The notes: generated from the sequence alone by a model not told the origin. A stretch of 64,000 nt of DNA from Cellvibrio fontiphilus_A (GCF_042646205.1 NZ_JBHRTF010000004.1:434001-498000); one strand, 5' to 3'; positions 1 through 8,822 are shown, counted from the first letter of the stretch. Numbers and translations are program-made.

Positions 1-342
1 CGCCGCGCTGCCGGGCGCCGTGAACGGTGCGGCAGCGGCGCCATCAAAGGCCAGCGTCAGGCGGCGGCTCTCCACGTAGGGCGCCGACGCCAGCAGGATA
101 ATGCCCTTATCCTTCAGGCTGCGGCTGATGCGCTGCACATCAAAATCCGTCCAGAAGGGCATCAACCGGCTCACCCAGCTTTCATCTATATCCAGCCACT
201 GGCGATTATTGGCCGGCTGCAGCGGCAGGTAATTGGTCATATCGCCCAGAATCGACAGCATACAAGCCTCCTCCAGCCCAATGGTGGCGGCCAGCGAAGG
301 GGAAATCAGCAGTGGGCGTTCGGGTAGTAGCGATGAACTCAT
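1..342 (-). CDS. DnaT-like DNA-binding-domain protein, N-terminal 114 residues (partial)
   Basis: The reading frame runs from an ATG at 342 off the left edge of the window, so only the N-terminal 114 residues are visible. The start MSSSLLPERPLLISPSLAAT followed by IGLEEACMLSILGDM resembles a pseudomonad/Cellvibrio family usually annotated as DnaT-like. These proteins have an N-terminal winged-helix-like part and a C-terminal primosomal ssDNA-binding domain, which would lie outside this window. The last visible residues are Ala/Pro rich and look like an interdomain linker. No strong Shine-Dalgarno sequence precedes the ATG. The family call is from memory of the N-terminal signature; a helical DNA-binding protein of other function remains possible. 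Confidence 0.55.
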   Translation of the reverse strand, partial: MSSSLLPERPLLISPSLAATIGLEEACMLSILGDMTNYLPLQPANNRQWLDIDESWVSRLMPFWTDFDVQRISRSLKDKGIILLASAPYVESRRLTLAFDGAAAAPFTAPGSAA

Positions 343-538
343 AGGGCAGGGTCGGGCATGACCAGTTGTGGCAAAGGTGGGAAATTGTAGGCTTATGAGG
401 TAGTAGATGCCAGTGTTACGGTCCTTGGTTACTGATTGCGGAACATCTGCCCAGATGCAACTCTGGCGGCTACACTTCTAAGCTTATTGCAGTCAGTTGG
501 TGCTTCATCACACGAGCCATAAATTTAAGGAAATCTTC

Positions 539-2020
539 ATGCGGCCCACGTTTGCGCGCCCTTTGTCGAGACTTTTGTTCTGGTGTTTGTTTTTGGGCGG
601 TGTATTGGTCATTGTCATACGGATGTCATCTGTTGATGATGCTCAAATCGAACCTTTACATGACAACCTACTGATCGACAACGTAACGCAGCTAAACCCG
701 GTGCGGGTAGCGAAAGTGATTACTCCCACTACCACGGAAGAGATTATTACCGCCATCACCCACACAAGGGGGCCGGTTTCTATTGGCGGTGGACGCTACA
801 GTCAGGGCGGGCAGGTCGCTTATCCCGATAGCCTGCACATTGATATGCGCCAATTTAATCAGGTGTTGGTATTCGATAAAGATAAAAAACAAATCACAGT
901 GCAAGCGGGTATTCGCTGGCGCGATATTCAGGACTATATTGATCCGCACAATTTATCGCTAAAAATTATGCAAACCTATGCCAACTTTACGGTAGGTGGT
1001 TCGCTCAGTGTCAATGTTCATGGGCGCTATGTAGGTGAAGGGCCGCTGGTGAAATCGGTTGAGCGTATTAAATTGATTCTGGCCAATGGCGACTTGAAAG
1101 TTGCCAGTCCCAGTGAAAATCCAGAACTGTTTTACGCCGCAATTGGCGGCTATGGTGGAATTGGCGTGATTACTGAAGCAACGTTGCAGTTGGAAGATAA
1201 TCAAAAAGTTGCACGCACTGATGTGACCATGCCAGTTGTTGAGTACAAAAAATTCTTCTTCGAAAAAATTCGCGACGACCCCCATGCGGTATTTACCAAT
1301 GCCGATATTTATCCCCCTGCGTATGAACAGTTGCGCTCTGTGACCTGGTACAACACACAGCTTCCCTTAACTGAACAGGCTCGTTTAATTCCGCGCGATG
1401 CAGAATATTTTTGGGGCCCCAAGGTTGTTGATTGGATTGCCGATTACGATATTGGGCTTTGGTTGCGCGAGTATGTTGTTGATCCGATTATCTATGCATC
1501 ATCTCCTGTGGTATGGCGCAATTATGAGGCCAGTTACGATGTCCGCGAATTGGAGCCGGAAAGCCGTTTAACAACCACCTATGCATTGCGAGAATATTTT
1601 GTACCGGTAGAAAAATTTGATGAGTTTTTGCCGAAAATGCGCGCTATTTTTCAGGCCTATGATGTAACCGTTATTAATGTTTCGGTGCGTCACGCCCATC
1701 GAGATCCAGGTACATTATTAGCTTGGGCAAAAACGGAAGTCTTTGCTTTTGTAGTTTATTATCGCCAGGGAACTAGTGGCGAAGCACAGCAGGTGGTTGA
1801 GCTGTGGACGCGCGCAATGAATGATGCCGCGATTGAACTGGGTGGTGCTTATTATTTGCCTTATCAAGTCTATGAAACCCCTGCCCAGTTTATGGCCGCT
1901 TACCCTCGAGCGCAGGAATTTTTCGCATTAAAAAAAGCAGTTGACCCCCAATATCGTTTTCGCAATCAACTTTGGGCAAAAGTCTATGTGGAAAATGATA
2001 ATGTATCTGTTAAACAATAG
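539..2020 (+). CDS. Membrane-anchored FAD-binding oxidoreductase (VAO/PCMH family)
   Basis: This is a 493-residue flavoprotein. An N-terminal hydrophobic segment (LSRLLFWCLFLGGVLVIVIR, about residues 9-28) suggests a membrane anchor or uncleaved signal. The FAD_binding_4 domain follows, with the pyrophosphate-binding PVSIGGGRYSQGG (about residue 81) and the NFTVGGSLSVNVHGR segment (about 148) typical of the vanillyl-alcohol-oxidase/lactone-oxidase fold. The C-terminal half matches the substrate cap and ends in a motif (VDPQYRFRNQLW) common in aldonolactone-oxidase-like enzymes. The start at 539 is preferred over an in-frame ATG at 497 because AAGGAAA at 527-533 is well spaced from it. The neighbours do not indicate a substrate; a sugar lactone or alcohol is a guess. 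Confidence 0.8.
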   Translation: MRPTFARPLSRLLFWCLFLGGVLVIVIRMSSVDDAQIEPLHDNLLIDNVTQLNPVRVAKVITPTTTEEIITAITHTRGPVSIGGGRYSQGGQVAYPDSLHIDMRQFNQVLVFDKDKKQITVQAGIRWRDIQDYIDPHNLSLKIMQTYANFTVGGSLSVNVHGRYVGEGPLVKSVERIKLILANGDLKVASPSENPELFYAAIGGYGGIGVITEATLQLEDNQKVARTDVTMPVVEYKKFFFEKIRDDPHAVFTNADIYPPAYEQLRSVTWYNTQLPLTEQARLIPRDAEYFWGPKVVDWIADYDIGLWLREYVVDPIIYASSPVVWRNYEASYDVRELEPESRLTTTYALREYFVPVEKFDEFLPKMRAIFQAYDVTVINVSVRHAHRDPGTLLAWAKTEVFAFVVYYRQGTSGEAQQVVELWTRAMNDAAIELGGAYYLPYQVYETPAQFMAAYPRAQEFFALKKAVDPQYRFRNQLWAKVYVENDNVSVKQ

Positions 2021-2025
2021 ATTAA

Positions 2026-3390
2026 TTATCTTGCAGTTGGAACTTTAATAATAAACACGGCGCCCCGGGACTGATCCTCCGCCAGTTCAATTAGCCCGCC
2101 CAATTTCTGCGTCACCAGGTTGTACACAATCGACAGGCCCAAACCCGAGCCGCCGGTGCGGCGTGCGGTGGTGAAAAAGGGTTCAAAAATTTTATCGCGT
2201 ATGTCGGCGGGTACACCGCAGCCGTTATCGCGGTAAATCAAATGAATATGTTCAGCCTCTAGCGCCAGAGTGATTGTTATGTGTTTTTGGTCGGTTGCGG
2301 CGAACGCGTGATGGATTGAGTTGGTAATCAGGTTGGTAATAATTTGCGCTATGGCGCCGGGGTAGCCGTTAAAAGGCTGTGCGCTGCCGGGCAGTAATTC
2401 ACAGTGAATTTGGTGTTTGCGCAGCAGTGGTTGCAAGCCTTTAAGTGAGAGTTCGATACAGGCGCGCAGATCAAACACTTCCTGATCATCGGCGATATGA
2501 ATGGCGCCGGATAATTTAAAGTCGCGCACCAAACCTGCCGCGCGGGTAAGGTTGTGATTAATCAGTTGCAAACCATCGTCCATTCCCTGCAGAAACTGCG
2601 CGAACTCTTCCTCGTTTAATTGTTCATTGCGATAGAGTTGCTGCACTTTTTTTAATTCACTGGCGCAGTGGCTGGAAGAAGTGACTGCAATGCCGAGTGG
2701 CGTGTTAATTTCGTGGGCGAGGCTGGATACCAAGCGCCCCAGTGACGCGAGTTTTTCACTTTCAATTAATTTTGCTTGGGCCGTATGTAAATTTTCCAGT
2801 GCGCGCTGTAAACCCTCGGTGCGCTCATTAATTTTTTGTTCGAGTTGGCTATTAATTTCTTGCAGCTTGCGCTCGTAATCGTTGCGTTGTGCAGCACTCA
2901 CGGCGCGCCCGTAGGTGTCGGCCAGCGCACTCACAAAGGCAATTTCTTCGTTGGTCCAAACGCGCGCCTCGCCTTGATGCTCACAGCAAATAATGCCGAG
3001 CATTATGCCGTGGTGACGAATAGGCGCATCGAGCATGGAACTGATGCCGTGAGGAATTGAATAAGTATCGCGAAATTCGCAGGTGCTGGGGTCAGTGAGG
3101 GCATGGTTCGCAACGACCGCGCGCTCGCTATCCAGGCTGGCAAAATAATTGGGGAAGTCACTTCTTGCCAGGCACAAATCCGAGTCCAATTTGCAATCGT
3201 CACCGTCGATTAACATCTTGCCGCAAATGGCCTGTTTGTCCTCGGTGAGCAGCCAGATTCCGGCGCGCTGGATGCCCAGCCCGTGAATCGCTGCAGTGAG
3301 AATTAACAAACCTGCGGTTTGCATATCCCCCGCATCAATCATGGAGGATTTGGAAACATCCAGCAGCGTATCGTAAAGATTTTTTGGCAT
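2026..3390 (-). CDS. Cytoplasmic GAF-domain sensor histidine kinase
   Basis: This 454-residue protein has no membrane segment. Residues 1-170 form a GAF-type sensory domain, followed by a coiled coil (about 172-215, LQEINSQLEQKINERTEG). The HisKA dimerisation helix has the H-box LVSSLAHEINTPLG. The HATPase_c domain shows the N box (ITNLITNSIHHAF), G1 (DNGCGVP), F (FEPFFTT) and G2 (GGSGLGLSIVYN). It starts 5 bases after the stop of the HD-GYP response-regulator gene, so the two form an operon and probably a phosphorelay pair. The GAF ligand cannot be read from the sequence. Its ATG has no strong ribosome-binding site, which is consistent with translational coupling to the upstream gene. Confidence 0.88.
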   Translation of the reverse strand: MPKNLYDTLLDVSKSSMIDAGDMQTAGLLILTAAIHGLGIQRAGIWLLTEDKQAICGKMLIDGDDCKLDSDLCLARSDFPNYFASLDSERAVVANHALTDPSTCEFRDTYSIPHGISSMLDAPIRHHGIMLGIICCEHQGEARVWTNEEIAFVSALADTYGRAVSAAQRNDYERKLQEINSQLEQKINERTEGLQRALENLHTAQAKLIESEKLASLGRLVSSLAHEINTPLGIAVTSSSHCASELKKVQQLYRNEQLNEEEFAQFLQGMDDGLQLINHNLTRAAGLVRDFKLSGAIHIADDQEVFDLRACIELSLKGLQPLLRKHQIHCELLPGSAQPFNGYPGAIAQIITNLITNSIHHAFAATDQKHITITLALEAEHIHLIYRDNGCGVPADIRDKIFEPFFTTARRTGGSGLGLSIVYNLVTQKLGGLIELAEDQSRGAVFIIKVPTAR

Positions 3391-3395
3391 AGTCG

Positions 3396-4931
3396 TCAGT
3401 GTGATGGGTAGTCGGGAAAATTGCGGCGAATCTCGCGAAAGTGATCAAACAATTCCAGTGCGGCGGCAACTATTTGCGGATCAAATTGTTTACCGCTGCG
3501 CTCGCGCACGTACTGGATGATGTCATTTTCCTGCCAGGGTTTTTTGTAGGAGCGCTCTGAGCCCAGCGCATCTATGACATCAATAATCGCCACTATGCGC
3601 CCCTCCAGCGGAATAGCTTCCCCTTTTAAACCGCCAGGGTAGCCCTTACCGTCCCAGTGTTCGTGGTGACTGAGCGCGATACGTGCGCCCATTTTGGCGA
3701 TGGTGCGTGTAGAATTTTTTAACAGCTCGTAACCAATTTGCGCGTGGGTTTTCATAATTTCCCACTCGGTGTCATCGAGTTTTCCGGGCTTGTGCAAAAT
3801 ACTTTCGGGGATGCCTATTTTGCCTATGTCATGCAGGGGGGAGGCATATTTAAGTGTCTCGGCGTATTCGATTGTCTGCCCGAGTTTCAGCGCGATAAGT
3901 TCACACATGAGTGCAACGCGGCGCACATGGGAGCCAGTTTCCTTGGAGCGCTGTTCGATGGCATCGCCCAGAACCAGCAGCAATTCTTTTTGGGTTTCCT
4001 GAATATGTTCGCGGTTGTGCAGGTTTTGGAATATGAGGGTAATGTTGGCGGCAAATAATTTTAAAATTTCATCTTGCTGACTGTTATGTGCCTCGTGGAA
4101 GCGCGTATACAGCACGCTCTCAGTGCTGCTATTGGTGTGGTAATAGCCGATAAAAATATTGTCATCGCTGTAGGATTGTTGCTGCGCCAGGGTTTGCTCA
4201 ATCATTTTTTTTACATCGGCCGGCATTATGTCGGCGCTCCATTCGGTATCGAGTTTTACCTCGTCGCCGGTGGCGGCCAGCAGCATCATTTCCGCATCGC
4301 CAAATAAATCCACATGGCGGCTGATTAAATACATCTCCGCGGTTTTGATATTCAGCAACTGGATGGTGTGATTCAAAATCGCGTTGCCAAATTGATATAG
4401 CGTTTGGCTGCGCAATACCGAGTCGGAAGCCGCAATCACTTTTTGCATGCCGTGTTTACTTTTTTCGATGGTGATTATGTCGCGGTAGGAGCGAATGGAA
4501 GAGTAAACGCAGGTTTTTAATTTGGTGTCGGTCAGTTCGGTTTTGCTTTTGTAATCGTTGATGTCGTAGCTGCGAATCACCGTTTCTTCTGGCGCTGTGC
4601 CGGGCTGGCCGGTGCGCAATACTATGCGTGTGCTGTGGTTGCCCAGCTGGTTGCGGATTTTGTGAATCAATTGCAAACCGGCATCGTCGCTTTCCATAAT
4701 CACATCGATAAACGCGAGCGCTATATCCGGGTGATCCTGAAACAGGCGCAAGCCTTCTTCGGCGCTGTAGGCATTCAGGAATTGCAGCGGCAGGTCATCG
4801 ATGCGGGTGTTTTTTAATACCAATTGCGTAACGGCGTGAATCTGTTCTTCATCGTCGATGATCGCCACTTTCCAGGGTGTACCCAGCGCGCTCTTGGAGG
4901 ATTGCACACTTGCCGGTTTCAGAAACTTCAT
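3396..4931 (-). CDS. Response regulator with HD-GYP c-di-GMP phosphodiesterase output
   Basis: The 511-residue protein begins with a receiver domain (IIDDEEQIHAVT at about 25; phospho-acceptor Asp in LAFIDVIMES at about 76). A middle region of about 160 residues resembles the DUF3369 sensory module found in this architecture. The HD-GYP domain follows, with SPLHDIGKIGIP, KTHAQIGYELL, LSHHEHWDGKGYPGG and GEAIPLEGRIVAI. Both the HD and GYP signatures are intact, so it should hydrolyse cyclic di-GMP. It precedes and is co-transcribed with the GAF kinase gene, its likely partner. The ATG at 4931 has AGGATAAGG just upstream. A diguanylate cyclase gene of opposite activity lies at 9.7 kb. Confidence 0.92.
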   Translation of the reverse strand: MKFLKPASVQSSKSALGTPWKVAIIDDEEQIHAVTQLVLKNTRIDDLPLQFLNAYSAEEGLRLFQDHPDIALAFIDVIMESDDAGLQLIHKIRNQLGNHSTRIVLRTGQPGTAPEETVIRSYDINDYKSKTELTDTKLKTCVYSSIRSYRDIITIEKSKHGMQKVIAASDSVLRSQTLYQFGNAILNHTIQLLNIKTAEMYLISRHVDLFGDAEMMLLAATGDEVKLDTEWSADIMPADVKKMIEQTLAQQQSYSDDNIFIGYYHTNSSTESVLYTRFHEAHNSQQDEILKLFAANITLIFQNLHNREHIQETQKELLLVLGDAIEQRSKETGSHVRRVALMCELIALKLGQTIEYAETLKYASPLHDIGKIGIPESILHKPGKLDDTEWEIMKTHAQIGYELLKNSTRTIAKMGARIALSHHEHWDGKGYPGGLKGEAIPLEGRIVAIIDVIDALGSERSYKKPWQENDIIQYVRERSGKQFDPQIVAAALELFDHFREIRRNFPDYPSH

Positions 4932-5259
4932 AACCTTATCCTGTTTATTGGCGTTTCTTATCTCATACGTGGGCGTTTCATCGCGCTATCACTGCCGATG
5001 AACGAATTGTGTTCGCTTTAAACAAAAGTAGCACAGCATCAGCGGGCTTATTGCGGCTTGTCGGATGGTTTTACACTTTTGTTTAAGTTGGCGTTTGATG
5101 TGTGACTTAAATCACTGTTTGTGTGGGTTTTTTTATTTGTGGTGTGCAAATTGCTGATTTAAGCGTCGCCGTAATGGCCACTACTTATTAAAACAATTTC
5201 TCTTAAATACAAATACTATAAATACGGCATGAGACCTGACTAATGATTAAGGTGTTCAT
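4932..5259. other. Divergent intergenic region, 328 bases
   Basis: This spacer separates the divergent HD-GYP regulator and PEP-CTERM genes. It contains a near-consensus CRP/Vfr-type palindrome at 5101-5116 and an AT-rich stretch with a possible -10 (ACTATAAAT at about 5215-5223) ahead of the PEP-CTERM gene. I see no coding frame or RNA gene in it. Confidence 0.5.
5101..5116. promoter_or_regulatory. CRP/Vfr-like palindrome
   Basis: The sequence TGTGACTTAAATCACT matches the CRP core TGTGA-N6-TCACA at nine of ten positions. It sits in the divergent spacer about 145 bases before the PEP-CTERM start and 170 bases before the HD-GYP regulator start, so either gene could be the target. Function is inferred from motif match only. 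Confidence 0.5.
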
Positions 5260-6123
5260 GTGATCAAGCGTATTTTTCACTCTATCGCCATCGGCTTATT
5301 GATGGCTGCCAATAGCTATGCACTGCCTGTCGATTTGGGCAAAGCGGGGGCTTACACCCTGCTCGCCACGGGCACCAATGTGCATCATGGCATTCCCCTG
5401 TATGGCAACCTGGAGTTGGGTTCAGAGGCTTATATCCACGGCAACGTGGGGGTGCGCAATACCCTGAACATGGCCCATGGTGCAGTTGTGTATGGCAATG
5501 CTGATTTTGGCAGCCTCTATCAAAACCCCGGTGCGGCTATTCAGGGCGATGCCAACCAGCAGGGCAGCGCTTTCTGGGATTCGCTCTACAGCGATCTCAA
5601 GGCGGCATCGCTCGCGGCTAAAGCCTTGGGCGGCACCAATGCCGGTTATATCAACAGCTCCCAGACTTTTCACCGCCAGGGCGATGTCTCGGTATTCAGC
5701 ATCACCGGTTTGAATTTAAGTGCGGGCCACAGCCTGACCTTAAAAGGCAATGCGGATGATGTGTTTATCGTCAATGTGGACTATTTCGGGTTTATGTTGG
5801 GCGGTGGTGCGGCCATTGTTCTGGATGGCATCAAGGCAGAAAACCTGCTGTTTAACATGCACGGTGCGCTCAATGCCGGCCATGTGAATGTTGCCGCCGG
5901 CAGTATGCAGGGTACTTACATAGCGCCCGATGCCTATATGCAACTGGGGGATGGTTTGAACCTGGATGGGGTGCGCTTTTTGGGGGCGGGCATTTCCGGC
6001 AACCTGCAAACTGTGCAGGGTTTTCCCGGTGATCAACCTCCGGCGGTGGTGCCTGAGCCGTCGGTATTGTTACTGTTTGGTTTTGGTTTGATGGGCTTGG
6101 GGTTAGTGCGTCTGCGCCGTTAA
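5260..6123 (+). CDS. PEP-CTERM-anchored secreted protein with ice-binding/choice-of-anchor-A-like beta domain
   Basis: The 287-residue protein has a signal peptide (IFHSIAIGLLMAANSYA) and a C-terminal PEP-CTERM signal: VPEPS, a hydrophobic helix (VLLLFGFGLMGLGLV) and the basic tail RLRR. The body has repeated short beta segments (GNLELGSEAYIHGNVGVRN; MQGTYIAPDAYMQLGDG) resembling the DUF3494 ice-binding or choice-of-anchor-A folds, so a beta-helix surface protein is likely. The start is GTG at 5260 with TAAGGTG five bases upstream; the overlapping ATG at 5258 is followed at once by a stop. PEP-CTERM proteins are normally sorted by an exosortase and linked to exopolysaccharide, but no exosortase gene is in this window. 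The ligand is unknown. Confidence 0.8.
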   Translation: MIKRIFHSIAIGLLMAANSYALPVDLGKAGAYTLLATGTNVHHGIPLYGNLELGSEAYIHGNVGVRNTLNMAHGAVVYGNADFGSLYQNPGAAIQGDANQQGSAFWDSLYSDLKAASLAAKALGGTNAGYINSSQTFHRQGDVSVFSITGLNLSAGHSLTLKGNADDVFIVNVDYFGFMLGGGAAIVLDGIKAENLLFNMHGALNAGHVNVAAGSMQGTYIAPDAYMQLGDGLNLDGVRFLGAGISGNLQTVQGFPGDQPPAVVPEPSVLLLFGFGLMGLGLVRLRR

Positions 6124-6138
6124 TAAATGGTCTACTTA

Positions 6139-6174
6139 CAACGCCCCGCCCCTTTTTAGTGGGGCGAGGCGTTG
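6139..6174. terminator. Hairpin terminator between convergent genes
   Basis: A 14-pair stem with one C/A mismatch (CAACGCC.CGCCCC against GGGGCG.GGCGTTG) closes an 8-base loop TTTTTAGT. It lies between the convergent PEP-CTERM and sulfurtransferase genes and could serve both strands. Confidence 0.65.
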
Positions 6175-6184
6175 ATTAACAGGT

Positions 6185-7009
6185 TTAAGCCTCTTCCGCC
6201 TCTGGCTGCGCGACCGGCGTGGTTGGGTGATTGCCCCATTCCGCCCAAGAGCCGTGATAGGCGCGAATATTCAAACCTACCGCCTTGCCAACCAAATAGG
6301 TAAAGCCCGAGCGGTGGTGGCTCTGGCAGTGGGTGACTATGCGTTTGTCGGCGTTTAGTCCCAGGCTTGCCAAATACTCGCGGGCATCAGTGCGAATACG
6401 CAGCGCATTGTTGCGATCCATCAGGTTGGTCCACTCGCAATTGATCGCCCCGGGAATATGGCCATTTTTCTGCGCGGTAATGCGCTCGCCGCGATATTCC
6501 GCCGGGCTGCGTGCATCCCATACCACAAAATCGGCGCGATCCATCTCCCCCAGCACATCGGTCAACTCAATCACCACCCGCGGGTCGATTTTCACTTTAA
6601 TGTCGCTCGGGGTAACTACCGGCGCCTCGGTGGAAAGCGATTGGCCGGAGGCGATCCAGGCATGCAATCCGCCATTCAGGTAGGAGTAGTTTTTGTGGCC
6701 TATGGCATCCAGCGTCCAGATCATCCGGCCAGCCCAACCGCCACCCTCGTCGTCATAAACCACCACATGGGTGTCAGGGGTTAAGCCCAAAAAGGAAAAT
6801 ACGCGATTGAGCTTTTCTACCGGTGCGATCTTTCCGGGAAATGGCGCTTCGGCAGCAAGGATTTTTTGCGGCGGCACATGCACTGCACCATCAATGTGCC
6901 CCTGCAGGTAAGTTTGCTCGGCACACATATCAATCACCAGCAGCTTGCTGGTGGGTTGCGCGAGCAGCGCGGCCAACTGGGTAGGTTCAATCACAAAGGG
7001 CAGGGCCAT
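6185..7009 (-). CDS. Thiosulfate/3-mercaptopyruvate sulfurtransferase (tandem rhodanese)
   Basis: The 274-residue protein contains two rhodanese domains (about 5-125 and 150-265). The C-terminal one carries the active-site loop CQSHHRS with catalytic Cys228 and an Arg five residues later. The N-terminal domain keeps the structural DMCAEQTYLQGHIDGAVHVP segment. The EYRGERITAQKNGHIPGA stretch is typical of thiosulfate/mercaptopyruvate sulfurtransferases, which transfer sulfane sulfur to cyanide or thiols in the cytoplasm. The loop differs from the CG(S/T)GVT of SseA-type mercaptopyruvate enzymes, so the preferred donor is uncertain. No signal peptide is present. Confidence 0.88.
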   Translation of the reverse strand: MALPFVIEPTQLAALLAQPTSKLLVIDMCAEQTYLQGHIDGAVHVPPQKILAAEAPFPGKIAPVEKLNRVFSFLGLTPDTHVVVYDDEGGGWAGRMIWTLDAIGHKNYSYLNGGLHAWIASGQSLSTEAPVVTPSDIKVKIDPRVVIELTDVLGEMDRADFVVWDARSPAEYRGERITAQKNGHIPGAINCEWTNLMDRNNALRIRTDAREYLASLGLNADKRIVTHCQSHHRSGFTYLVGKAVGLNIRAYHGSWAEWGNHPTTPVAQPEAEEA

Positions 7010-7036
7010 ATTTTTATACCTTTGAAAAGTGTTTTT

Positions 7037-7129
7037 ACCCCCTCCCCTAGCCGGGCGCCCAACTCCCCCTTGGCAGGGGGAGGAGTTTTAGCTCCCTCCC
7101 TTTTTTAAGGGGAGGGCAGGGGTGGGGTG
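7037..7129. repeat. GC-rich hairpin repeat, distant copy of the 41 kb element
   Basis: Between the sulfurtransferase and rsgA genes lie two hairpin units: CTCCCCCTT with AGGGGGAG, and CCCTCCCTT with AAGGGGAGGG, the second followed by the tail CAGGGGTGGGGT. The architecture (CCCTCCCC-loop-GGGGAGGG then a TAGGGTGGGGT-like tail) is that of the repeats at 40.8 and 41.4 kb, so this is a dispersed repeat family in this genome. No coding gene accompanies this copy. Confidence 0.75.
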
Positions 7130-7131
7130 CT

Positions 7132-8151
7132 TTAATTCTCGTTTAACGTGCGCAAAATATAGCGGTATGAGTCCATACGGGTTGCACTGATCGTGCCATC
7201 CTCCAGCGCTTTTAAAATCGCACAGCCGGGTTCGTGGCGGTGCGAACAGTCGCGGAACTTGCAGTGACCAATAAAGGGTTTGAACTCGATAAACCCTTCC
7301 AGCACTTCGTCCTCCTCCATATGCCACAAACCAAATTCGCGGATACCGGGGGAGTCGATCAAATGGCCGCCGCCGGGGAAGTGCAATAGGGTCGCGCTGG
7401 TTGTGGTATGCGTGCCTTGCTGTCTTTCCGACAAATCACCCACGCGTAAGTTCGATTCCGGCAGCAGCGCATTCACCAGCGAGGACTTGCCCACGCCCGA
7501 CTGCCCCACAAACACGCTGGTGTAATTCTTTAAATACTCGCGCAGCTCATCCAGCCCGTGTTCGGTTTTGGTGGATACCATCAATACGGTGTAACCCAAC
7601 TGGCGATAGGTGCTTTCCAAATAGCTGACTTTTTCACGGGTGCTGTCATCGATACGGTCGATTTTGTTAATCACCAGAACCGGCTCAATATCAATCGCAT
7701 TGGCGGCGACCAAATAGCGGTCGATCAAATTGGCGTGGGGTTCGGGGTAGGGCGCGACCACAATCATGATGCGATCAATGTTGGCCGCCACGGTTTTCAT
7801 ATCGCCGTGGGGGTCGGGGCGCTGCAGTGCAGAGTCGCGCGGCATCACCGCCACCACTACACCCATAGGGTTACCGGTGCGCCACACCACTCTATCGCCC
7901 GTCACTAGCGAACCCAGGTTGCTGCGGAAATGGCAGCGCTGGTGTTGCCCCGCCAGCTCGCCCTCGGTCGCTTCCACCACCACCTGGGTGCCGTAGTGGG
8001 TAATGATCAGCCCCAGCTGCTCCGGCCCCAAATCGCTCTCGTTGAGTTGTTCATCGGCCTGCTTGTCGCGCTTGGCGACACGCGCGGTACGTTCTTCCTG
8101 AATCTTGTCGATACGCCACTGCTGGCGGCGGGTGAGTTTGCGTTTAGACAT
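7132..8151 (-). CDS. rsgA: Small-subunit ribosome biogenesis GTPase RsgA (YjeQ)
   Basis: The 339-residue protein has the circularly permuted GTPase order of RsgA. An OB-fold domain (about 45-110) is followed by G4 (INKID), G1 (VGQSGVGKSSLVN) and G3 (DSPGIREFGL). The C-terminal zinc-binding knuckle contains HCKFRDCSHRHEPGC. RsgA acts in late 30S maturation and releases from the mature subunit upon GTP hydrolysis. It is divergent from orn with a 119-base shared upstream region, an arrangement also seen in E. coli and pseudomonads. The ATG at 8151 lacks a strong Shine-Dalgarno sequence but gives the usual N-terminal basic segment (MSKRKLTRRQQWRI). Confidence 0.97.
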   Translation of the reverse strand: MSKRKLTRRQQWRIDKIQEERTARVAKRDKQADEQLNESDLGPEQLGLIITHYGTQVVVEATEGELAGQHQRCHFRSNLGSLVTGDRVVWRTGNPMGVVVAVMPRDSALQRPDPHGDMKTVAANIDRIMIVVAPYPEPHANLIDRYLVAANAIDIEPVLVINKIDRIDDSTREKVSYLESTYRQLGYTVLMVSTKTEHGLDELREYLKNYTSVFVGQSGVGKSSLVNALLPESNLRVGDLSERQQGTHTTTSATLLHFPGGGHLIDSPGIREFGLWHMEEDEVLEGFIEFKPFIGHCKFRDCSHRHEPGCAILKALEDGTISATRMDSYRYILRTLNEN

Positions 8152-8270
8152 GCGCGAATGATCTTGCTCTGTGAGGTGTGTGATGTTTGCTAGACTGGGT
8201 TCTTACTTTAAGCTGCGCGCAATTGTGCCTTATTTGCGCCGTAAAAACCCATGTTGCCGAGGAAAACCCC

Positions 8271-8816
8271 ATGCTGAATGAAAACAACCTGATCTGGATT
8301 GATCTGGAAATGACCGGCCTCAACCCGGATACCGACGTGATTATCGAAATCGCCACCATAGTCACCGACGCCGACCTCAACATTCTCGCCGAAGGCCCCG
8401 TGTTCGCCATCCACCAGCCTGACAGCATCATGTTAAATATGGATGACTGGAACACCAACCAACACGGCAAATCCGGCCTCACCCAACGCGTGCGCGAAAG
8501 CCAAATCAGCCTCGAACAAGCCGAAGCCGAGACGATTAAATTTCTGGAGCAATGGGTACCCAAAGGCAAATCCCCCATCTGCGGCAATTCCATCTGCCAA
8601 GACCGCCGCTTCTTAGTGCGCGGCATGCCCAAACTGGAAGATTATTTCCACTACCGCAATTTAGACGTAAGCACCGTAAAAGAATTAGCCCGCCGCTGGC
8701 GGCCAGATGTCATTGCCGGCGTGAAAAAATCCGGCGCACATTTGGCGTTGGATGATATTAAGGATTCGATTGCGGAACTGCAGCATTATCGGGCTACGTT
8801 TTTTAGGATGGAGTGA
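8271..8816 (+). CDS. orn: Oligoribonuclease
   Basis: The 181-residue DEDDh exonuclease removes 2-5-nucleotide RNA oligomers, including pGpG from c-di-GMP breakdown. Exo I is IWIDLEMTGL, Exo II lies in CGNSICQDRRFL and Exo III contains HLALDDIKDS, so the DEDDh residues are present. The ATG at 8271 is chosen because GAGGAAAA precedes it and the product matches the family length; the frame is open upstream to 8187. Orn is the expected downstream partner of HD-GYP phosphodiesterases, one of which is encoded at 3.4 kb. Confidence 0.97.
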   Translation: MLNENNLIWIDLEMTGLNPDTDVIIEIATIVTDADLNILAEGPVFAIHQPDSIMLNMDDWNTNQHGKSGLTQRVRESQISLEQAEAETIKFLEQWVPKGKSPICGNSICQDRRFLVRGMPKLEDYFHYRNLDVSTVKELARRWRPDVIAGVKKSGAHLALDDIKDSIAELQHYRATFFRME

Positions 8817-8822
8817 ATAGCT

